Positions 23,601 through 37,800 of a DNA stretch of 64,000 bases are shown here, one piece after another. Numbering within the stretch: the stretch's first letter is position 1; each line of letters opens with the position of its first letter. The notes beneath the pieces are model-generated. The model saw nothing but the letters and a program-made list of their open reading frames with translations. It had not been told where the DNA came from and did not search any database. The position numbers and the translations under genes are program-made. This DNA comes from Aplysia californica (Eukaryota; Mollusca; Gastropoda; Aplysiida; Aplysiidae): contig NW_004797280.1 in the NCBI RefSeq assembly GCF_000002075.1, positions 47,627-111,626 on the forward strand, read 5' to 3'.

Positions 23601-26600
23601 TGCAGATTGGGAAGGTTGCCGTTGCTGTCATTGATTCTTTGCCTTATTCTGTTTTCCTACCCATTCCTTCCCGTTTCTTGTCATGTTACAATAATGTGCA
23701 ATGCTTTCCCAGCAGACTTTCTCACAACCCCCCCCCCCCCTTTTTAAAAAACAAAAACAAAACCTTTATGGCATCAAAAGGTTGTTTTTTGTTATTGGCA
23801 ATTCTTCTCATGTAATGAAAATTGGGCTGTAGAACTCTATTACAAAGATGTTTGTTATCATTCCTCAATGATGTTTTACAAGCATATGTCCGATCAATGT
23901 GATATGTGGACACGTTTTGCTGAGAGAAAGTTTGTACATCAAAATTCATTGTTTTGAAACGATCATTTATGTGTTCGTGGGCATAATATACATGTAAGTA
24001 TACATCATCTTATGGTGAAGAAAATAGGAAGTACTTTTTTTTGTTTGCTACCTGAGTGGTGTACTGTTGTCTTTGCGTTGCGAATCAGGAAGGTTGCACG
24101 CTGCTCTCATTGATTCTTCAACTATGGTGTGTTTTCTCTTCCGTTCCTTGTTTTTTTGTCATGTTTATGTGTTGCAGTTCAGTTCTTTCTCAGCAGAGTT
24201 TCACAAGCCCCCTGCCCTTTTTTTTTACCCTCGTCTATGCTTTACGGCTCAAAAATGATTTTTTGGGTGGTAATTCCTGGTGAAGTAATGAAAATTGGGC
24301 TGTTCTCTAGCATAAAGATGTCTGTAATCGTTTCTCGGTGATGTTTTACAAGCATATGTCCGATCAATGTGATGTGTGGACAAGTTTTGCTGAGAGAAAG
24401 TTTGTACATCGAAACTATTTTTTAAAAAAATGACCATGTAAGTGTTAGGAAGTTTATATATTGTCATATGAGGCAGGAAGTGGAGAGTTTTGTGGAAGTA
24501 TTCACATTTTTGGTTACCAGAGTGATGTACTGCTGTTGTTGCAGATCAGGAAGGCTGGACGCTGCTGTCGTTGATTCTTCAACCTTTTCTGTTTTTTCAC
24601 CAGTTCTTTGTTTCTTGTCATGTTTAGACGTGTTGTGTTGCAGTTCTTTCTCGGCAGATTTTCACTAGCCCCGCTTTTTACTACCTGTCTACTTTTATAG
24701 ATCAAAAACGATGTTTTTTTTGGGGGGTAATTTTTGATGGATCTGCCTACTTAAGTAATGAAAATTGGGCTGTTCTCTAGCACAAAGAATTCTGTAATCG
24801 TTTCTCAATGATGTTTTACAAGCATATGTCCGATCAATGTGATGTGTGGACAAATTTCACTGAGAGAAAGTTTGTACTTTAAAACTTTTTTTGGGATCAT
24901 TTATAAGATAGGAAGCATAGACATCGTCATTTTAGGCAGGAAATTGGGATTGACATAAAGTTATGCGGAAGTACTCATTTTGTTTGTTACCTGAGTGGTG
25001 TGTGTACTGTTGTCTTTGCGGATCAGGAAGGTTGCACGCAGCTGTCATTGATTGTTCAACTATGGTGGGTTTTCTCTCCCGTTCCTTGTTTCTTGTCATG
25101 TTAATGTGTTGCAGTTCTTTCTCAGCAGACTTTCACAAGCCCCCCCCCCCCTTTCTTTTACCCCTGCCTATGCGTTATGGCTCAAAAATGATTTTTTTTT
25201 TTGTGGTGGTAATTCTAGATGAGGTAATGAATATTGGGCTGTTCTCTAGCATAAAGATGATGTCTGTAATCGTTTCTCGGTGATGTTTTACAAGCATATG
25301 TCCGATCAATGTGATGTGTGGACAAGTTTTGCTGAGAGAATGTTTGTGCATCAAAATTATTTTTTTTTTATAACCATGTATGTGTTAGGAAGTATACATG
25401 GTCATATGAGGCAAGAAATTAGCATTTATGGAGAGTTTTGCGGAAGCACTCAATTTTTTTGTTTCCTGATACATGTACTGCTGTTGTTGCAGATCAGGAA
25501 GGTTGCACGCTGCTGTCGTTGATTCTTCAACATGTTGTTTTTTACCGGTGCCTTGTTCCTTGTCATGTTAGACTTGCAGTTCTTTCTTAGCAGATTTTCA
25601 CAAGCAGCCCCCCCCCCCCCCCCCCATACCTGTCTACTTTTATAGCTCAAAAACCATGATTTTTTTGGGTGGTAATTCTTGGTGGATCTGCCTACTTAAG
25701 CGATGAAAATTGGGCTATTCTCTAGAACTTATCGTTTCTCAATGATGTTTTACAAGCATATGTCCGATCAATGTGATGTGTGGACAAATTTCGCTGAGAG
25801 AAAGTTTGTACATGAAAACTTGTTTGGGGGGACCATTTATGTGATAGGAGGCATAAACATCGTCATATGAGGCAGGACATTAGGAATTATGTAGAACGTT
25901 TTGCAGAAGTACTCTATTTTTTGTTACCTGAATGGTGTATACTGTCATTGATTCATTGAAATGTTCTGTTTTCCCACCCATTTCTTCCTGTTTCTTGTCT
26001 TGGTAGACCATGTTGCAGTTCTTTCTCCTCCAAGTCGTTTTATCGTCATGGTGCATGTATCTGTGTGCTTCTTTTCCGAGGGCGGAAATGATTTTGAAAG
26101 TGAGAGATTACTGTAAGGATGACATTGACATCGTTATTTCTCAAAACTTGATATTTATATTATCTTCTCAATTAATTTTTATTACATTTTTATTACAGAT
26201 TTACACTGCTTTGCCCAGAGAGCTGCTTTACTGAAATCTATGCTGAACTTCATGAAGAAAGCTATTCCCGACTTGTCCTTTGCAGATAGCATAAGGCATC
26301 GTAAGTGGCTTGGCTTGTGTTTGTCCCAACAGATATTTCAGTTTGTCTGAAGTATGTTTTGAAATTCTCACTAGAGGGTGGTTAGAGAGTGCCACTTGTT
26401 GGTCCCATTTCTTTCCTTTCCCTTTGTTGTTTCTGTCTGTCTTGCTTCTTCCGTGCGCAATATGACTGGGTGGTTGGCGGGTGCTCTGATTTGGTTTGCT
26501 TCTTCTTTCCTGTCAAACATCTATCGCCCTTATCTCCCCTTCTTTTTTATGTTTGTTACTCTCTTGTTACACTTGTAGCACCTCTAATCTTCTGGCGCTC

Positions 26601-29600
26601 ATATGACCTTATGCTGTTTTGAGCGCCGTAAAACCTCTACTAAAACTAAATAATATGACTGTTAATATGTAGAGATGCTTCGCCTTTTCTGTTATCTAGT
26701 TACATTCTTTCACTGTTTATTGTTACCTTGTATGAACCTTGACAACAATGTAGATAGTCTATTTCTAATGGTTTGATTTTTGTCATTTTTCAGTGATGGA
26801 TGGCTCTCTGCCCACTTCCCTAAAGCACATCATCAGCAATGCAGAGTATTATGGGCCATCTCTTTTCCTACTGGGTAAGTGGACATATGGTTTACATAGC
26901 TCACATCCATTACTGATGGTTGTATTTGTATCACGTCCTGATTTTGTGACATAGCATTTGTGCAAGAAATGTTAAGATGATATCACGACTACTATTGCTG
27001 TTTTGAAAAACTAGAATAAGTTTCAGCATTGTTCTTTAAAAAAAATTGCAAACTCATTTATCCTCTTCTATCTGGAGTGCAGCCGAGTGTTTCTGTTTTT
27101 CTTTTTTAGTCTTTATGGATAATAGGGTAATAGACAAGCATATGTCTGATGAACTTCATGTGTGGACAATTTTGCTGAGAGAAAATTTGTTTAAAGTTTA
27201 TAGCTGACATTATTTGATTAGATTGTCTTTTCTTCTGTTTTCTTTCTCAAGAGTCTTGCAATTGCACTTTGGTTTGTTGTACGTTGGGACAAAGCTTTTT
27301 GTGATACTGAAGAAAGGTTCTCACTTGTTTTTGGTTGTATTTCAGCAACGGATGTGGTCACTGTTTACGTCTTTCAAGAACCCTCTTTGCTTTCATCTTT
27401 GCAAGACAAGGGACTCACAGATGTGGTGTTGCATGCATTACTCATCAAAGATGTGAGTGGTAACAAAACACTACCTCAGAATTACAAAGTTCTATCTGCT
27501 CAGTACCTAGGTTGTTTTTTTTTGGGGGGGGGGGGTGTCTCAGAAATTGACAAAAAATTTTTTTTTAGTTTCACAGCATGTCAAGCCCTTTTCGTATGCA
27601 ATTCTGTGATTATCTTGATAACAACTCTGAATAATCTTACAATTTTGATAGAGCAGATAGAACATTTGGTTTCTGACTGCTTGGTCTTCGTAACTCAAAA
27701 CAGTTAAAAATGTCAGATAGAACTTTGCAATTTTTAGGTATCGAAATGCATAAATGAAATACTTATCATGGACCCTCCTCACCCCCCAAAAAATAACAAA
27801 AATAAAGATTTCAATCATTCCTACATGTTTATGTTGTATTATCATGGCAGACATAGCAATGCAGTATTGTGCTTTCTATTATTAGCTACATGCTGTACAT
27901 GATGTTTTCAAGCACGTGTCGTAAAAGTTTTTCTTTGACGATCAAATTATCTGACACAGCATGAGTTATTTCTAATACGCTTGTAATTGACAACTGTTCC
28001 TTAAAAAAATACATTGTTCAGAAATAAAGGGGTACAAAAGGAAATGTCAGGAGATCTATTTTGGGATCTAAAAAAAAGTTTGTAAGAATGTTTTTTTGTT
28101 TGTTCTATAACTAAGTGTGAATTAAGATCTTATCATACGTAAGAATGTTTTTTCGTTCTATAACTAAGTGTGAATAAAGATCATATCATACAGTTAAGTA
28201 AATTTGAAATTACCGTACATCACACTATTTTCACCAATGTTCTTGCTCATTTACATTGAATAGCTGCTTAGCTATTGTCTCAGGTTATTTTGTAATGCCT
28301 TAAAGTTCTGGACTCATATTTTATGAATAAGTTTTAATGTTTATCGTTCAGGTCCCAGCAACCCGCGAGGTGTTGGCCTCATTGCCCAACGTATTCAGCG
28401 CCTTGTGCCTGAATGCCAGAGGACTGGAGGCTTTTGTGGCCTGCAAACCATTTGATCGGGTTTTCAAGGTTCTTCTGTCCCCCGACTATCTGCCGGCCAT
28501 GAGGCGACGCAGAAGCTCGGAGCCATTTGGTAAGTATTTTTCTGCCACCAGGACGGATGTTTCAGTAACGCATGTCATGCTCGTACTGTGCCGGAACAAT
28601 ATAGAGGGAACTGCTGCTTTTTCTTTCCTCATCCTTACTATCGTCATTTTCCTCTTCTTCTTTTGCATGTTTGTCACTCTCTTGTGAACTGCTATTTCCG
28701 GGGTGCCTTGATAGTTGAAGCAGACTTTGTGCTGTTCAGGCTAGAGAGGTCATCAGAGTAAGCCTGATTCCCCGCTTGGACTTCTGTTGACATCCACCCT
28801 TGGCGTTCATATGATCTTATATAGTTGCAAGCTCAATAAAAAACAAAAAACCCGCCCCCCCAAAAAGTAGCACATTGCGGATGATGTTGCTTAAGTTTCT
28901 GTTTCTCTGTGATGTTTTCAAGCACGTGTCAGAAAAAGGTACAGATCTTTTGATGAGAATCCTTACTGAGAGAAACTTAAGAAGATACTATTTCAGCTTG
29001 GCATGGAAATAAAAACTGGGTCAACTATGTTCATAAACAACACGGCAGAGAAGCAGCAGCATTTATGAATTTTTTATATTATATCTTGATTTTTAGTTGT
29101 CTTTCGATTGTTTCCGAAATAGAACTTAAAGTGGACATTTTGTATTTTAATTTTTTGTTTTTTGTATAGAAAAAAAAAAGTCGAATTTGGTAGAGGTGAA
29201 CATGTTCATTAAACCCTTCTGGTCATTTTCCTGGCTGCCATCTTAGCTGTTCAGTGCTATTTTTTTACGCAGTACCCAGTATAATAGTGAATTTTGACTA
29301 CTGTTCTGCTGACTTGTCAAATAACAGTTTCACAGATGCATTTCTTTTTAGTCTGTGCTACAAGGCACTTATATGACTGTAATAGACCAAAGGCTGTACT
29401 TATTTGAACATGCTGCCGTCTATCTTGAGTAGGGCTGAGGAAAGCCATAGTCCTTTTTTGCTACTGCATATCGCAATCTTTTCTTTTTTTTTTTTTTTTT
29501 TTCTGAATGACCAACCCTATTAGTGTTTTTAGAGTGCGTCAGAGTTTGGAAAATTGTAGAAGTTTGAGAATGAATGAAGACACATGGTCTCTTGTTAATT

Positions 29601-31814
29601 TGCGCTATTTATTAATTGGTTGGTTTCTGGGACAAAAGAAGTATTCTTTCTGGTCTGCGGTACTAAATAGTCACTGTGCTGATATCCAACAAAACAGCTG
29701 TTTGAAATATTTTTCCTGTTTGTATTGACTTTATGCTGTCCATGATGTTTTCAAGCACGTGTCGTAAAAGGCTATGTTCTTTGACGATCCAAATTTCTGA
29801 CTGTCAGCAAGAACCTTATAACTATTAGAAAAGTGGTCACATACTTTTAAATTGCAGTCTGAATGTATATTAGATATAAGTGATAAGTATTTTAGGCAGG
29901 GGTGGTGTCATTTTTCAAATTCAATACTTTCTTATTATAAAGGTTTTTGAGTGCTCAGTCGTTTTAGCTTTCTGGCTGGTCAGTGCTACTTTTTCCCAAG
30001 TACCCAATAGCAAGGCTGAGAGAAGCCTTGCTGCTTATTACTACAGTAAGGTGGAATGTTAATAGGGTTAAAAAACAAATTTTTTTCCGAATGACGTACT
30101 CTATTAATGTTTCGAGAATGGTTAGAGTAGGACAAATTGTTAGATTTTGAGATTGGGTTTAGCCTACATGTTTATTTATGTTTTTAATTAATTGGCTAGT
30201 TTCTGAGGCGATAAAAGAACTATTCTTTCTGATCTGTGGTACTAAATAGTTTCTATGCTGATATCAATGCAGTTACTGTTAAAAGGACAAAACAGCTGTT
30301 GGAAATAATTTTCCCGTTTTTATTGGCTTTATGCTGTCCATGATGTTTTCAAGCACGTGTCGTAAAAGGCTATGTTCTTTGACGATCAAAATTTCTGACT
30401 GTCAGCATGAACCATTTAATCATAAGAAAAGTGGTCACATACTTTTAAATTTCAATCTGAAAATATATTAGATATATATAAGGAATAAGTATTGGGGGGG
30501 AGGAGGGGGCGTTTTTCAAATGGCATACATTCTTGTAATTGAGGCTGTTGAGTGCTCAGTTGTTTCAGCTTTTTGGCTGTTCAGTGCTACTGTTTTACAC
30601 AGTACCCAATAAAATAGTGAATTTTGAATATTGTTCTACCAACTTGCCCAACAATTGTTCCACCAATGCATTTCTTTTGTAATGCGTGTTACAAGGCACT
30701 CTCGTGACGGGAACAGACCAAAGGCTGTACTAATTTACTCTTTTTAACACTATTACCTTGCAGCCTTCTTGCTGAATATTGCAGTAAGGGGGGGGTGATT
30801 TTTTAACTTTTTAAAATTAAAATGTATTTTTCTGAATGATGTACCCGATTAATGTTTCGAGAGTGGGTTATTAGAGTTGGGAAAATAGTTAGATTTTGAG
30901 AGTGGATTTAGCCCACATGATCTCTAGTTTATTTGCACTATTAATTGAATGCCTACTTTCTGAGACAATAAAAAAAGAAATATTCTTTGGGGTCTGTGGT
31001 ACTAAATAGTCACTACGCTGATACCCATGCAGTTACTGTTTAAAGAACAAAACAGATGTTGGAAATATTTATTTCCTGTTTATATTGGCTTTATGCTGTC
31101 CATGATGTTTTCAAGCACGTGTCGTAAAAAGGCTATGTTCTTTGACGATCCAAATTTCTGATGTCAGCATGAACCTTAACTATTAGAAAAGTGGTCACAT
31201 ACTTTTAAATTGCAGTCTGAAAGTATATTAGATATAAGTGATAAAAGTATTTTAGGTGGGGGTGGTGTCATTTTTCAAATTCAGTACATTCTTATTAAGG
31301 TTTTTGAGTGCTCAGTTGGTTTAGCTTTTTGACTGATCAGTGGTATTTTTTCCTAAGTACCCAATAGAATAGTAAATTTTGTATACTGTTCTGCCGATTT
31401 TCCAAAGAATGGTTTTCACGGATACATTTCTTTTTAATGCATGCTACAAGGCACTATCATGACTGTAACAGACTGCGCTCTATACTGAACTCTTTACCTT
31501 GAGTAAGGGGGAATGTTAATGGGGTTTAAAAAATTTTTTGTTTCGAATGACGTACTTGATTAATGTTTCGAGAGTGGATTAGAGATATACAAATTGTTAG
31601 ATTTTGAGATTGGGTTTAGCCTACACTGTTTTTATTGGCTTTATGCTGTCCATGATGTTTTCAAGCACGTGTCGTAAAAGGCTATGTTCTTTGACGATCA
31701 AAATTTCTGACTGTCAGCATTAACCGTTTAATCATAAGAAAAGTGGTCACATACTTTGAAATTTCAGTCTGAAAGTATATTAGATATATATAAGTAATAA
31801 GTATTTTAGGCAGT

Positions 31815-31845
<31 letters not shown>

Positions 31846-34800
31846 CGCACGCGCACATTCAATACATTCTTATAATTGAGGTTGTTGAGTTCTCGGTTGT
31901 TTCAGCTTTTTGGCTGTTCAGTGCATCTGTTTTACACAGTGCCCAATAAAATAGTGAATTTTGAATACTGTTCTGCCAACTTGCCTAACAATAGTTCCAC
32001 CATTGCATTTCTTTTGTAATGCGTGCTACAAGGCACTCAGGTGACGGGAACAGACCAAAGGCTGTACTAATTTCAACTGACTGCACACTATATTGCACTC
32101 TTACCTTGCAGCCTTCTTGCTGAATATTGCAGTAAGGGGGGTGATTTTTGTTGTTGTTTTTTTTTTTTTTTTTATTTTTCTGAATGATGTACCCGATTAA
32201 TGTTTCGGGAGTGGTTTAGAGTAGGGCAAATAGTTAGATTTTGAGAATGGGTTTAGCCTACATAATCTCTAGTTTATTTGCGCTATTGATTGATTGGCTA
32301 CTTTCTGAGACAGTAAAAGAAATATTCTTTCGCGTCTGTGATACTAAATAGTCACTACGCCAATATCCATGCAGTTACTGTTTAAAGGACAAAACAGATG
32401 TTGGAAATATTTTTCCTGTTTATATTGGCTTTATGCTGTCCATGATGTTTTCAAGCACGTGTCGTAAAAGGCTATGTTCTTTGACGATCCAAATTTCTGA
32501 CTGTCAGCATGAATCTTTTAACTTTTAGAAAAGTGGTCACATACCTTTAAATTGCAGTAATTATAAACATTTGTTGGGGGGTGTTGGTTGGAGATGTTGG
32601 GTTCATTTTCCAAAATTCAATACATTCTTGTAATGGAGGTTGTTGAGTGCTCAGTGGTTTAGACACAGACTTTTTGTTTTGTAGGAAAGAAGGAATTTGT
32701 ATCGTAGCTTGGAAGATGTGATGGGTGTGTTCAGTTCCTTCAATTTTGCTGTTTTATGCCTGCAGGCTTTGTCAACTGCAAAGTAACTACTGTTTTGCGC
32801 CCAGATCATCCTACATTTTTTTGCCCATCGACTTGCACAACTTAGATGCAACCCCCCCCCCAAAGTTTTGTTCTGCCAGTTCACCTTTTCAGCAGAGTCT
32901 CTATGATGCTTACAAGCATATGTCTGAAGATAATTATGAAGACACATTTACTGAGGGACTCGTCATCTTTTTTTTTATCTTACTATATTTTGAAAATAAT
33001 GTAACAGACACATGAAGGAGGTCATGGTTACATTGTCTTTTTAAGGAGGCTCGTGGTATTCTATTTTTTTTTTTTTGTGTTCTTGAAAACCAATGTAAGT
33101 TGCCAATTATTGGAAGAATGCAGCAGCAGGCCATACATGTTGCTGCTCCTGTTGTTTATTGGGTCACGCTGTTTTTCAGAGACAGGTCTGTAAACCCTGA
33201 TTTTTGTGTTTTTGTTGCCTGCAGGAGATACAGCCAGCAATCTGGGCAATGCCATGGATGAACTGATGCGGCACCAACCGTCCTTGCGCACTGGTGCCAC
33301 CAAGGCCATCGTCAAGGTGAGTAGTTGTGTGTTGTACTAGACTTTTGGATGTAGTAAATACAGTTGAACCTGTTCAAAATGACCGTCCATTGTTGAGGAG
33401 AAAAGTGGTCATCTTAGACAGGTAGTCCTCTTGGACAGTGTCACTATCAAATACTCTTAGAAAAAAATGCAAGGAGAGAAGGGGGGGGGGGGGTGGTTCT
33501 TTGTACAGGTAATTGTCTTTGGCAGGTGTTCATTATCGCAGGTTCGACTGTAATTGTATCTTTTGTGGGTTCTTAAGCTCTCCCACATAAGTTGTGGCTT
33601 GCTTCCGTATCTGTGTGTAGTATCCTATTTACTATTTTTTTAAAGTCTTTATGCTACCTGCAGGATTTGATTAATTAAAAGCTTTGTAAGTGTGCTTGCA
33701 AAGTTCACCTTTACACAAAAAGTCTCTATGATGCTTACAAGCATATGTCTGAAGATGCGTCTTGTGAAGACACTTTTACTGAGGGACTCATTAGATGTCA
33801 TAATTACTGGCATCAAACAACTTTGTTATAAATGATTTTTAATTCGATTTGATATTTGTTGTTTCATGTGTGCTTGGATAGTGCTTTGCTTTTTTAAAAT
33901 TCTATTTTCTCTGTTCTGGTGCCTACTTACTAACTAGGATACTTGGAATTTTAATGTTTGTTTTCCCATGTATTCTTGGAGGTGACAAACTGCACTCGCG
34001 CAATCTTCAATTTTATCATGAGCAAAATTTGTTATATTATGCATAGCTGATAAGCTTTTCCTGCATTTGATTTTGATCTTCTGTACAAAATGTTTCGAGT
34101 ATTGGATGCTTGGCTTAAGTGTTATTGTTGTTTCTCTAGCTTTTGTCACATTTGTTTTGTCGTGAGTGGTTGGCTGGTGCTTTAGTGTGGTTTGCTCCTT
34201 CTTTCCTGTCAAGCATCTATATTCCTTATCTCTCCTCATTTTCTTTGAACAGTATGTTACTCTTTAGTAATCATTCTAATCTTTGGCACTTTTATGATCT
34301 ATTTGTGTTGCAAGTGCCTTAAAAACTCGTACTAAATCTAAAGTGTATTTATTTTCAGCTTCTGGAGGAAATTTGCTCCATGGGTCAAAACTCGCAGTTC
34401 ATTTGCCAGAAACAGCAGCCCAAATCTGATGCTGCGTCTGCCCAAGTGACCAATGTGCGGTCGCCTCAGTCGAACGAGGCTAGCTCCTCGGATGAAGAAG
34501 AAGACGAAGAGGTGGAGATGCCTCACATGCCCCGGTCCATCACGGCCTCGGCTCACATCACCTCACAGGGCAACAAGCCGGCGGCCCCTGCTGCACAGAG
34601 TGAACCATTGTAAGGAGCCGTGTATAATAATAATAATAGATAGCATTTGTATAGCGCAAATCCCCGCTCAACAACAGGCTCTATGCGCTTTACACTATAT
34701 TATTACCCCAGCAGACCATAGAACACACCGAAACATTCTCAGCTTCCCGGGAAGCATACAGTGCAAGCAGCTGATTAAGCGCTCAAACACTCACATACTG

Positions 34801-37800
34801 ACAAGATCTTTCGCTGTCTATAGCCGGGTACCCATTCCCACCTGGGTGAAGTGAGGAAAATTCGTGTAAAGTGCCTTTCCCAAGGACACAACGTCGGGTC
34901 CCTGACGGGATTCGAACCCTCGACCTTACGGTTGCGAGTCCGAGAGCCTAACCACTAGGCCACCGACGCCACTTGACGATTTTATTAATTCAGTCATTAC
35001 TGATTGCAGGAGTAGCTCAGACGTTGGCTGGTGCCCTGGTGTGGTTTTCTCTCCTTTTTTTTCCTGTCAAATATCTATTGTCCTTATCTCTCCATCTCCT
35101 TTTTTAAATGTTTGTTACTGTCTTGTAATACCTCCTATCTTCATCTCTTATATGACTTAATTGTGTTGTAAGTGCCGCAGAACTCTTACTATAATGAAAA
35201 AAAAAAAAAAAAATTAGGTGTTTTGAACACTTTGCTTAAGTCCAAACTATGGAAGGGGTTGGTGTCAATGAGTTACTGGCTTTGAGCGTTGAATACAATC
35301 TGTTTGCTTCACAGCCCCATTGATAATGAATAGCTGATGGAGTCGGGGGGGCGAGTGGGTCGGCTCTCAGACTCGCCGTAAGGTTGTGGGTTTGAATCCT
35401 GTGATGAGGCCTGGGGTTGTGTCCTTGGGAAAGACATATTACACAAATTATCCTTACTTCACAAAGGTGGAAATGTGTACCCAGCTATAGGCAGCGAAAG
35501 ATCTTGTCAGTTTATTATTGTTTGTATGCTTAGCACTCTGCTTCCGGGAAAGCCGAGAATGTTTCTTAGGATTTTTAGATCTGCTGGACAATTGTAAAAT
35601 GCATAGAGCATGCTGTAGGGGGGGGGGGGGGGGTATCCTGATACAACTACGATCATATTGTTTGGTTCGTATTTTGTTTCCCGAAAAAGAACTCACGAAT
35701 GAGACAGGTTTGATGATGAACTCACTCTAGACAAGCATATGTCTGACATGAAATTGAGTGATGCTTATGTTCTGAAAGTAAATTTGAAAAAAGGGCATAT
35801 TCTCTTCGATGTCATTGGATTCAAGTATCATTCTTCCGTAAATTGCTTTTTGGAACTCCTTTATTCATGCTATTCACTAAGCGTTCATGCTAATGTAAAG
35901 TATTATAGACTTGAAGGTACTAGTGGTTTTGAAAAAAAATTGCTTCTATATCTTTTGAATTTATTTCTTTTTTTCAGAAACCAAGAAAGACAAGCAATAC
36001 CTCTGATGGATTATGTATTGAATGTGGTGAGTTTTTTAAATCTGATGTTCTTATATTGATATGTGACTATCTCAGTGGGACATACAGTAGTTGTTTTTGT
36101 TGTTGTTGTTGTTGATCCAGCAACAGTTGGGCTCTCGCCCTTCTATCCACTGCCATGTAGTGATAAGTACAGGTTTGCTGATATTCTAAAGTGTTTTGTC
36201 AGTGTTAGGTCTCAGAGGGAGAAGGGTAGCTCTGATAATCATCCAGAGCTGTGCAGGGGAACAGGTGATGATCCACAGTCTTGAACGTGTAGTGAGACGA
36301 AGGACACATTGGGGGAAGTTCTGGTTTTACTGTTTTATGTACTGATTGTTGAGTAAAAACACGCGCATTAACATTTTTTTTTCAATTCTGTTTGAGTGGA
36401 AGTTATGCTGTATCTGTTTGCAGATGAAGTCTATGAAAGGGAAATTTTTTTAGAATGCATTGTTTTGAACCTTGGGCAGGTTGTCAGTTCTGTCTCAAGA
36501 TAAGCCAATGCAAGATTAAATTGACTCTCGAGCCCTTACAAAGTCAGAATGCTTGTTTCTTGGCTTATTGGGCAAGGAGACTACAGGCAGTTTCAAAGTA
36601 AATCGTATGTGGCTTTACTGAGTTTTTTTTCTCTTTTTTCTTGTCCATTTCATTATTTACATTACAAAACCTTTGTCTTAGACATGTGAGTCTGATTTCA
36701 GCCGTAGGGTGTGCACTTAATTGGAATAAGTTGTCTTGAGGTTTGCATAAATGATCTTGAATATATGAGCGCATGTTTATGTATGTGTGTGTATGAGTAG
36801 GTGAGTGTTTCAGTGTAATAGTATGAGATGCTGGAGCAGAATAGAGAAGAAGAAAGTTGGAAACCCCTTACAAAGCAGTTCTTTGATGTTGTTGTTACAA
36901 TATGACCAAGGCGACCTTCTTGGTGTGGAATGAATAAATATCGTAGATTCTGCCCAAGACAACCACCCATTGGGGGGGTGGGGGGTGGTGGAGTGATCCA
37001 TCTTGGGCAGGATCTCGCTTTCGATAGTGTCCTATAATGATTAAGAACATTTTTTTAAAGTGGGAAGAGGTTTTTTGTACAGGTGATTCGCTACCTCACA
37101 ATTACAAAGTTCTATCTGCTTGGTACCTAGTTTTGAGAAATTTGATGTTAAAAATTTTTGAGTTTCACAACGTCATGCTTTTTCGAATGCGATTCTTTGA
37201 ATATCTCGATAACAACTCTGATTAATCTTCTGACTTTGACAGAGCATATAGATCATAATTTGGTTTCTGACTTCATGGTCTTAGTAACTTAATATGGCTA
37301 AAAATATCAGATAGAACTTTGTAAGTCTAAGTCCGTGGATTCGCTCGGGACAGGTGGTTGTAAGAGCACAAACGACTGTATTTTCTTGGGTTTTTCCTCT
37401 CAGATGAAATTTGTGGAAGCCATTCTGAGTAACAACTCCACCGACGACCACTGCCGGGAGTTTGTGGCCCACAACGGGCTGAAGCCCCTGATGAGCATTC
37501 TTGGTCTGCCCAACTTGCCCATAGACTTCCCCACCACGCCGGCCTGCCAGGCTGTCTCCAGTGTGTGCAAGTCCATTCTGGTAGGTTGACTGTTTGTGAT
37601 ATTAGTTTATCATGGTGTTTTTTTGTTTGTGTTTGAGTGCTTAATCGGATGCTTACTTACTCTGTTTGCTTCCAGGGAAGCTGAGATGGTTTCTGGGTAT
37701 TCTAGGGTCTGCTGGGGTAGTAGTGTAGTGTAAAGTGGGTAGAGCTTGGTGTTGAGTGGGGATATGCCTTTTACAAATGCTGTTTATTATCGATTATTAC

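Larger units (their letters stand above)
22390..25960 (+). repeat. Tandem array, unit ~470 bp, intron 17 (eight snoRNA units)
   Basis: Each unit holds one snoRNA, then a segment ACCTGAGTGGTGTACTG followed by a pyrimidine-rich CAG, then AGGAAGGTTGC with C/T-rich sequence, then a poly-C tract of varying length. The alternating similarity of units suggests unequal crossing-over in two-unit steps. Confidence 0.9.
29300..32650 (+). repeat. Tandem array, unit ~550-790 bp, intron 21 (five snoRNA units)
   Basis: Units share AAAGTGGTCACATACTTTTAAA, GTACCCAATA and TTAATGTTTCGAGAGTGG-type segments around each snoRNA; length varies through internal deletions. Confidence 0.9.

Noticed and set aside
22618-25522. 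Several 60-150-codon ORFs in the intron 17 array
   Set aside because: They are chance frames through the snoRNA-bearing repeat units, differ between units and include poly-C derived proline runs.
27474-27486. let-7 seed complement CTACCTCA (also at 37091); human HUWE1 hosts let-7f-2 and miR-98 in an intron
   Set aside because: Only the seed matches on the minus strand, no let-7 body or hairpin is present, and both sites adjoin MITE ends.
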